Of a DNA stretch of 64,000 bases, positions 58,410 through 64,000 are shown in pieces. The DNA is from Apibacter raozihei (GTDB lineage Bacteria > Bacteroidota > Bacteroidia > Flavobacteriales > Weeksellaceae): positions 744,001 to 808,000 of the forward strand of contig NZ_CP034930.1 in assembly GCF_004014855.1 (NCBI RefSeq). Reading direction: 5' to 3'. Numbering within the stretch: position 1 is the stretch's first letter; every line of letters begins with the position of its first letter. Both the position numbers and the translations under genes were made by a program. The notes beneath the pieces were generated by a model, which saw only the letters and a list, made by a program, of their open reading frames with translations, had not been told where the DNA came from and made no database searches.

Positions 58410-59342
58410 ATGAAAAACCATTTAGAAGAAGTATATAAACAGATACTCCCTTATATCCACCGTACTCCGGTTCTTACTTCACATTTACTTAATGAAATTA
58501 CTGATTGCTTTCTGTATTTTAAATGCGAAAACTTTCAACGTATGGGTGCTTTTAAAATGAGAGGGGCAATTCATGCTCTTTTGCATTTGACTGAGGCTCA
58601 GAAAGCACGGGGTGTCATTACCCATTCTTCAGGCAACTTTGCTCAAGCGCTTGCTCTGGCTGCGAAAAGCCTTCAAATTAAAGCTTATATTGTTATGCCA
58701 GAAACAGCTCCAATTGTTAAAAAAGATGCAGTTAAGGGGTATGGTGGAACTATCATTGAATGTCCGCCAACTAATGAGGATCGGGAAAGATATACTCAAA
58801 GACTGATACAGGAAAAAGGGCTTACGTTTATACACCCATCCAACGATCTCAAAGTTATTGAAGGACAGGGAACCGCTGCCATGGAACTTATAGAAATTTA
58901 CCCAAACCTTGATTTTTTGTTTGTTCCTGTAGGCGGAGGTGGTTTAGCTGCCGGAACAATTTTGGCTACACAACATTTTTCTCCTAAAACTCAGGTGGTT
59001 GGAGGTGAACCTGCATGGGTGGATGATGCTTACCGTTCGCTGAAATCCGGAAAAATTGAAAATCATTCGAACGCACCTACTATTGCTGACGGATTAAAGA
59101 CCGTACTGGGTGATATTAATTTTCCTATCATACAAAATGGAATCGATCGCATTATCCGTGTAGAAGAAGAAGAAATTATAAGTGCCATGAAGCTGATTTG
59201 GGAACGAATGAAAATTATTGTTGAACCTTCCAGTGCAGTAGCTTTTTCTGCGTTATTAAAAAACAAAGCGGAATATAAAAACAAAAACATAGGAATTATA
59301 TTATCCGGAGGTAATGTTGATTTAAAAAACCTGCCTTTTTAA
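58410..59342 (+). CDS. Serine/threonine dehydratase family PLP enzyme
   Basis: 310-residue fold-type II PLP enzyme of the threonine/serine dehydratase or serine racemase group. PLP lysine in GAFKMRGAIHAL (about residue 49), THSSGNFAQALALAAK, and Gly-rich PVGGGGLAAGTI. Lacks the C-terminal ACT-like regulatory domain of biosynthetic IlvA, so it is the catabolic/short form. Converts serine or threonine to pyruvate or 2-oxobutyrate plus ammonia. Downstream of ridA; translation probably coupled. Confidence 0.92.
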   Translation: MKNHLEEVYKQILPYIHRTPVLTSHLLNEITDCFLYFKCENFQRMGAFKMRGAIHALLHLTEAQKARGVITHSSGNFAQALALAAKSLQIKAYIVMPETAPIVKKDAVKGYGGTIIECPPTNEDRERYTQRLIQEKGLTFIHPSNDLKVIEGQGTAAMELIEIYPNLDFLFVPVGGGGLAAGTILATQHFSPKTQVVGGEPAWVDDAYRSLKSGKIENHSNAPTIADGLKTVLGDINFPIIQNGIDRIIRVEEEEIISAMKLIWERMKIIVEPSSAVAFSALLKNKAEYKNKNIGIILSGGNVDLKNLPF

Positions 59343-59817
59343 TTATTTACAATTTTTAAAAATTTAGTATGAATCCGGAGCTATTTTATGCTTAGTGACA
59401 TTGCTTAAATTCAGAAATTAATTAGTACAACTTTGTAAGCCGTATCAAAATTGCTTCTTGCATCTTAAGATACGGCTTTATTGCTATATATTTTCCAACA
59501 CAATTCGTTAATTGACACTTATCCTTATAAATATAATTTAAGATATTCGTAAATCCGTTGCTTTTTAAATATATAAAATTACTGTCTTTTAAAAAAAATC
59601 TTAAATTTGCACCCAATCTTAGGTCATAATTTTCGTTACATTTTTATGAAATGTTATACTTAAGAAAGAACGTACACACATTATAAATCTAAATTTGCAG
59701 ATTATAAACATTACCGAGAGCTTTTTGTTTTTAGTTTATTTGTGATAAATTAAAAACATGAAGATGTTTTATACTTATGCTAAATGCTATGTTTGAAAGA
59801 ACTACTAGTAAAATATT
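59343..59817. other. Intergenic region with hairpin and promoter-like motifs
   Basis: About 475 bases. It holds a terminator-like hairpin (59437-59478), two TAAATTTG motifs (59602-59609 and 59690-59697) and TATGTTTG just before the PAP2 gene. A weak minus-strand frame of 64 codons lacks any family resemblance. A small RNA or a long leader for the next gene is possible but not shown. Confidence 0.45.
59437..59483 (+). terminator. Terminator-like hairpin after the dehydratase gene
   Basis: Stem AAGCCGTATC (59437-59446) and GATACGGCTT (59469-59478), a 22-base loop, short T-rich tail. The large loop lowers confidence. Confidence 0.5.
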
Positions 59818-60645
59818 ATGAATAAAATAGCTATAAATAACTTTGCCAAGCTTAGTTCCTCTCTTTTATATCTACCTCTTTTTCTATTATTATTAATTGC
59901 TGGTTTTTTGTATAAAGAATATGCTTTAGATGGCAGCTCCTATACTTTATCCCAGAAAGACTGGTTTTTATATATTAATTCGATATTATCAAAATATCCT
60001 GTTTTCATTTACAATTTAACGCAGTTTGGTGATGCATTGGTGTTTTTATCTTTTTTAAGCGTCTTTATCATCTATGTCCCTAAATTATGGGAGGTAATGA
60101 TTACCGCTTCCTTAGTTTCCGCGGTGTTATGCAGCCTGCTTAAATGGTTCTTTAAAATGCCTCGTCCAGCTGCGGTTTACGAACATCAACACTTTACGGT
60201 TGTAGGTAACTTGTTATGCGGAAACAATAGTTTACCCTCTGGTCATTCCATCACAGTTTTTACGATTTTAACCGTTTCTTTGTTTGCTTTTATGCCTAAA
60301 AAAATGATGTGCACTATTGTCTGGTGCAGTTTTATCATATTACTGGGACTTATTTTTGCTTTTACCCGTGTAGGTGTAGGAGCCCATTATCCGTTAGATG
60401 TAATTATCGGATCTATTATAGGATACATTTCCGGTGTCTTAGGTATTTTAATTGATCAGAAATGTAAATTATGGCAGTGGATAGGAAATAAAAAGTTTTA
60501 TCCTTTTTTCATTGTACTTTTTCTTGTTTGTATAGGTGTATTGATAGCAAAAATCATTCAATCAGATTTAATTATATTTTATTTTTCTATCTTTAGCCTG
60601 ATCATATCCCTTTATTTAATTATTCATAGTTATGTTAAAAAATAA
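59818..60645 (+). CDS. PAP2-family membrane phosphatase, probable lipid phosphatase
   Basis: 275 residues with about six membrane helices and all three PAP2 motifs: K109 with RP at 116-117 (KWFFKMPRP), PSGH (140-143), and FTRVGVGAHYPLD (R184, H190, D194). It faces the periplasm. Overlap of 14 bases with the phosphoethanolamine transferase gene suggests a lipid A role, like LpxE-type 1-phosphatases that expose a site for EptA; undecaprenyl-pyrophosphate or other lipid substrates remain possible. Confidence 0.9.
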   Translation: MNKIAINNFAKLSSSLLYLPLFLLLLIAGFLYKEYALDGSSYTLSQKDWFLYINSILSKYPVFIYNLTQFGDALVFLSFLSVFIIYVPKLWEVMITASLVSAVLCSLLKWFFKMPRPAAVYEHQHFTVVGNLLCGNNSLPSGHSITVFTILTVSLFAFMPKKMMCTIVWCSFIILLGLIFAFTRVGVGAHYPLDVIIGSIIGYISGVLGILIDQKCKLWQWIGNKKFYPFFIVLFLVCIGVLIAKIIQSDLIIFYFSIFSLIISLYLIIHSYVKK

Positions 60646-62152
60646 TCTAAAAATATCGTATTTCGCTTTATTATTGAGCATTCTTAATTTCTTGCTTTAT
60701 CATTACCCGTTTTTTGGATTTGTTTTCAAGAATGTTGATTACCAGTCATTGGGTGGTGCCATATTGATTGTATGCCTTGTAATCATTATGCTGGTCGCCA
60801 ACTTTTTTGTTTTTTTCTTATTTACATACCTTTCACGCTTTGTAGGAAAATTTTTACTGGTACTCACTTTTCTTATTAACTCGGTAGCTGTTTATTTCAT
60901 TAATACGTATGGGGTTATTATTGACGAGAGTATGATTGGGAATATTTTCAATACTAATTATGAAGAGTCCAGCAGCTTTTTTTCTGTAAAGCTAGTCTTA
61001 TATTTTATTATTCTGGGTGTACTTCCCAGCCTTTATATCATAAGGGTTAAAATAATTAAAACCACTTTCAAAAAATTTGCTTTAACGTCTGCCTTGTCTT
61101 TGGCCTTTATGCTTATCCTTGTATTTGCAAATGCAAGCAACTGGTTATGGATTGATAAAAATTCCAAGACTCTGGGTGGACTTGCCATGCCGTGGTCCTA
61201 TTCTGTAAACATTCCTCTCTATTTTATTCATAAACATCAGGAAAACGAAAAAGAAATTTTATTACCTGATGCTACGATTAAAGATAATGAGAAATCAATT
61301 GTTATTCTAGTTATTGGTGAATCTGCGAGAAGTCAGAACTTTTCTTTATACGGATACCCTAAAAACACCAATCCTTTACTTTCCCAAACAAAAAATCTTC
61401 ATACATTTAATGCCACTTCCTGTGCCACTTACACGACTGCCGGGGTAAAATGCATTTTAGAACATACCAATTCTAATAAATTATATGAAATTCTCCCTAA
61501 CTATTTATTTAGAAACGATGTGGAAGTAATCTGGAGGACTACCAATTGGGGACAACCTCCCATCCATATTAAAAACTATCTGGATAAGGAAGCTTTAAAG
61601 GCTTCTTGTGAAGGAGAAGACTGTGCGTATGATGAGGTTCTTTTGCAAGGTCTTAAAGAACAGATACTGGCAAGTAAAAAGAATAAAATTTTAGTGATCC
61701 TTCATACCAGTACGAGCCACGGACCTTCCTACAGCAAAAAATATCCCTCAAGGTTTGAGATTTTCAAACCCGTATGTAACAGTGTGGAGCTGAGCAAATG
61801 CTCTCAGGAAGAACTGATTAACGCTTACGATAACACCATTGTGTATACAGATTATCTTCTTTCTAAAGTTATCGAAGATTTGAAACAAATGAAAGAGTAC
61901 CACAGTACGATGTTATTCGTTTCGGATCACGGAGAGTCTTTGGGTGAAAAAAACCTGTACATGCATGGCATCCCTATCAGCCTTGCTCCAAAAGAACAAT
62001 ATGAAATCCCTTTTATCGTATGGCTATTGGATGATTACAGACAACTGAAACCCAATGCTCACCTGACCCAAAACCATGTGTTTCACAGTGTACTTAACTT
62101 TTTAGGTATTCAGAGTCCTATTTATAATGAAGAAATGAATATTTTTAAATAA
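60632..62152 (+). CDS. Phosphoethanolamine transferase, EptA family
   Basis: 506 residues: five N-terminal membrane helices, then a periplasmic alkaline-phosphatase-like domain. Catalytic core: VIGESARSQNFSLYGYPKNTNP, the Thr nucleophile region CATYTTAGVKCIL (about 262-270), HTSTSHGPSY, and SDHGESLGEKNLYMHG. It moves phosphoethanolamine from phosphatidylethanolamine to lipid A, which weakens polymyxin binding. Start overlaps the PAP2 stop by 14 bases. No two-component regulator is adjacent. Confidence 0.93.
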   Translation: MLKNNLKISYFALLLSILNFLLYHYPFFGFVFKNVDYQSLGGAILIVCLVIIMLVANFFVFFLFTYLSRFVGKFLLVLTFLINSVAVYFINTYGVIIDESMIGNIFNTNYEESSSFFSVKLVLYFIILGVLPSLYIIRVKIIKTTFKKFALTSALSLAFMLILVFANASNWLWIDKNSKTLGGLAMPWSYSVNIPLYFIHKHQENEKEILLPDATIKDNEKSIVILVIGESARSQNFSLYGYPKNTNPLLSQTKNLHTFNATSCATYTTAGVKCILEHTNSNKLYEILPNYLFRNDVEVIWRTTNWGQPPIHIKNYLDKEALKASCEGEDCAYDEVLLQGLKEQILASKKNKILVILHTSTSHGPSYSKKYPSRFEIFKPVCNSVELSKCSQEELINAYDNTIVYTDYLLSKVIEDLKQMKEYHSTMLFVSDHGESLGEKNLYMHGIPISLAPKEQYEIPFIVWLLDDYRQLKPNAHLTQNHVFHSVLNFLGIQSPIYNEEMNIFK

Positions 62153-62201
62153 ATCATTACTTTTCTCTCTCATAGTTAGAAAAACAAAAATTAACATATA
62201 C

Positions 62202-62245
62202 AGAGAGTATCCGGGTTTTTGTATGCATGATACTCTCTTTATTTA
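62202..62245 (+). terminator. Terminator after the phosphoethanolamine transferase gene
   Basis: Stem AGAGAGTATC (62202-62211) and GATACTCTCT (62229-62238) with a 17-base loop, followed by T-rich sequence. Confidence 0.75.
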
Positions 62246-62418
62246 TTTTTGAGTTTTTTTACAAATAGCCAAAAAAATATTAAATTAAAGGAAGAGCATA
62301 AAGCTCATTATTCAGTTTATTATAATTCTAATCAAGAACATTTTGAAAGAAATTGGGTAATTTATTCATGGGTATGGTCATTGGAATATGAAAAGAATGT
62401 AAATACAAAATGTGCACA

Positions 62419-63402
62419 TTACTCTTCCATTCTCTCATATATATATCCCGGAATTTCATCAACCTCACCATTTTGCTCTTTTATGATATAGAAATATTTC
62501 TGGTAAGATTTTTTAGCTTCGGAATAATCTTCCGTAGCCCACTGAGCATCTCCCAAGTTTAACCAGGACTCTCTTTTTTCTGGGTATTTTTCTGTTATTG
62601 CTTTTAATATGTTAATTGCCTCATATGGTGCTCCAGATTTGTCTAAGTAATGAACAATGTCTCTATATTTATCAATATTTTTTGTCGATAAAGGATTACA
62701 GTATAAAAGAGGTTTTATTTTTAATGCATAATCTCCACCGATAATCTTTCTATCAGAATCCTGAAAAGCATTTTTTATTTGTTTATAAAACAAATTGAAA
62801 TTTAATTTTTTACACACGTAGGCTTCTTTTATCATTTCAAATTTTCGAGTTTGAAAATTAAAAGTATAACTTTCTTCTTTCTCAATACCTACATCGTAAT
62901 TTAATCCTGTAGAAGACTCATAATACTCTTCTTTGATTTTCATTAAAAACTCAGTTTCTGTTATTTTCCCAGAAAATATATCCGCTCCTCCTTCTCCACC
63001 TAAACGACCAGATATAACTATATTATCTAAATAATTTCCTCCTTCCGAAAAGGCATTTACTAAGTATACATTTTCATGAAACCCTTCTCCTTCTCCTAAT
63101 AAAGAAAAATTATAAATTACAAATTTACAATTGCGTACTTCAAACTTACCTATAACTTTTAGGTTGTCTAAAGTAAAATAGTTTTTATCAAAATCGTAAT
63201 AAAAAAAGGAATTATCGCATGTATGTCCTGTAAGTTTTTTTAGGCTTCTAGTATCAACTGGAAGGCTTAACCTATGCAAAGAGTTGTAAAAACCTGTAAA
63301 GCCAGACTGTTGAGCTTGCAATTTTTGAGATCCAGCCAATAGTAATATTAATATAAAGCTAACTGATAAATTTAAATACCAAGAAGAGTTTTTCAATTTC
63401 AT
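62419..63402 (-). CDS. Secreted TPR-containing protein, function unknown
   Basis: 327 residues: signal peptide (cleavage near residue 31, LQAQ), then a beta-rich region of about 200 residues with no recognised family, and a C-terminal TPR pair (YEAINILKAITEKYPEKRESWLNLGDAQWATEDYSEAKKSYQKYF). TPR repeats mediate protein contacts; the N-terminal part may be a surface domain. Convergent with the phosphoethanolamine transferase gene. A short plus-strand frame overlapping its end is not credible. Confidence 0.75.
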   Translation of the reverse strand: MKLKNSSWYLNLSVSFILILLLAGSQKLQAQQSGFTGFYNSLHRLSLPVDTRSLKKLTGHTCDNSFFYYDFDKNYFTLDNLKVIGKFEVRNCKFVIYNFSLLGEGEGFHENVYLVNAFSEGGNYLDNIVISGRLGGEGGADIFSGKITETEFLMKIKEEYYESSTGLNYDVGIEKEESYTFNFQTRKFEMIKEAYVCKKLNFNLFYKQIKNAFQDSDRKIIGGDYALKIKPLLYCNPLSTKNIDKYRDIVHYLDKSGAPYEAINILKAITEKYPEKRESWLNLGDAQWATEDYSEAKKSYQKYFYIIKEQNGEVDEIPGYIYERMEE

Positions 63403-63537
63403 ATGTTTTAAGAACTATTTATTTTTAATAAATTTCTTTTACTAATTTTTATTGAGTTAAGATTCAATATTAATAAATATCGACAATACACAAAAATACA
63501 AATTTACAACGTAAGCATTTTGTAATTATTTTTATAT

Positions 63538-63545
63538 TATATTTG
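63538..63545 (+). promoter_or_regulatory. -7 promoter element of the right-edge gene
   Basis: TATATTTG, with a TTTG at 63519-63522 giving only 15 bases of spacing, so the -33 part is weak. It lies 46 bases before ATG 63592. Confidence 0.45.
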
Positions 63546-63591
63546 GTAACGATGCTACCATAAATAAAATAACTTAAAAATATAAATACAT

Positions 63592-64000
63592 ATGGAAACA
63601 ATCAACGGAGTAAGCTTTGAGGAATATGCAGCAGCAAGTGCCCATCTGGGGCAAGGGATGAGCGAAGAGCAGGTGATAGAAATATTGGGTCTGGATAAAT
63701 CTGTTTGGGAGGAGACTTTAAGCCAGTGGAATGTCCGTTTAGGAGAATTAATGGCTGAAAATATGGAATATACCACCCGATTTGGAGAAATATTTGCCAA
63801 TCCTAAAGTAGGAAGATTTGCTGAAGCTTCTACTCCTTTAGTGGATATGGAAAGCCTTTTGCAAATTGCTCCGGATTATGAAACCTATCAGGATATACTC
63901 TGGCATCAGTCTGTTGCGTCGCAACATGGAATAGATCCGGTTTCGGTTTTGGAAAGTTATGGTTTAGATGTAGGGAGATGGGGATCTTTAAACATGCATT
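63592..64000 (+). CDS. Unknown protein with repeated short domain, cut by window edge
   Basis: The first 136 residues are open to the right edge. No signal peptide. Two copies of a loose motif are visible: FEEYAAASAHLGQGMSEEQ then VIEILGLDKSVWEET (about 8-45), and YETYQDILWHQSVASQHGI then DPVSVLESYGLDVGRWGSL (about 97-134). Both read aromatic-E-x-Y, 10 residues, G, V(I/L)E, GLD, W. The middle is EMTxR-like and acidic (LMAENMEYTTRFGEIFANPKV). I do not recognise the family. Codon use matches its neighbours. Confidence 0.7.
   Translation, partial: METINGVSFEEYAAASAHLGQGMSEEQVIEILGLDKSVWEETLSQWNVRLGELMAENMEYTTRFGEIFANPKVGRFAEASTPLVDMESLLQIAPDYETYQDILWHQSVASQHGIDPVSVLESYGLDVGRWGSLNMH

Noticed and set aside
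59422-59616. 64-codon minus-strand frame
   Set aside because: It spans the hairpin after the dehydratase gene, has no family resemblance and no promoter on its strand.
62249-62491. 80-codon plus-strand frame opening at TTG
   Set aside because: It overlaps the end of the TPR gene, and its upstream sequence is the terminator of the preceding gene.

Overview
The window looks like a chromosomal segment of an AT-rich member of the Bacteroidota, class Flavobacteriia, most likely near the Weeksellaceae (Chryseobacterium, Elizabethkingia, Apibacter side). Reasons: Bacteroidota-type promoters (TTG, 19-23 bases, TAnnTTTG) before several transcription units; TonB receptors and a SusC/SusD pair; an S46 dipeptidyl peptidase; a class II HMG-CoA reductase; start codons without purine-rich ribosome binding sites; and a 16S rRNA 3' tail whose anti-Shine-Dalgarno core CCUCC is changed to UCUCU. 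No insertion sequence, prophage, CRISPR array or integrase is visible.

Layout. 1-3.4 kb: nhaA, folC, tRNA-Val, tRNA-Gln, rpsT and tRNA-Glu. 3.7-9.9 kb: a large secreted protein, a small membrane protein, asd, an ABC exporter and a DUF3276 protein. 10-15.7 kb: an NlpC/P60 lipoprotein, a TPP riboswitch driving a TonB receptor, a thioredoxin-like protein and ComEC. 16-26.5 kb: a second TonB receptor, TetR regulator, MscS channel, two metallo-beta-lactamase-fold hydrolases, pta, and two conserved proteins of poorly known function. 26.5-36.1 kb, all on the minus strand: hemL, a LysM glucosaminidase, an ACC-deaminase-like enzyme, two small membrane proteins, two POT peptide transporters and a DASS anion symporter.

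36.8-42.2 kb holds a complete minus-strand rRNA operon, 16S-tRNA-Ile-tRNA-Ala-23S-5S, with its promoter, an upstream array of phased T-tracts, inverted-repeat processing stems around 16S and 23S, and a terminator. 42.5-53.7 kb: a DPP7-type peptidase, HMG-CoA reductase, a two-gene ABC system and a SusC-SusD-phosphodiesterase operon. 54-64 kb: a Pif1-like helicase, a PepSY-like protein, an AraC regulator with RidA and a serine/threonine dehydratase, a PAP2 phosphatase overlapping a phosphoethanolamine transferase (probable lipid A remodelling), a TPR protein and a gene cut by the right edge.

Together the genes suggest a peptide-using host- or environment-associated flavobacterium: DPP7 releases dipeptides, POT carriers could import them, and amino-acid deaminases process them. 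No complete novel system is obvious. The most interesting items are the altered anti-Shine-Dalgarno with a matching AGAGA before rpsT, the switch-like leader of the thiamine-type receptor, the phased tracts before the rRNA promoter, and several unassigned proteins at 3773-5581, 24721-26154 and the right edge.
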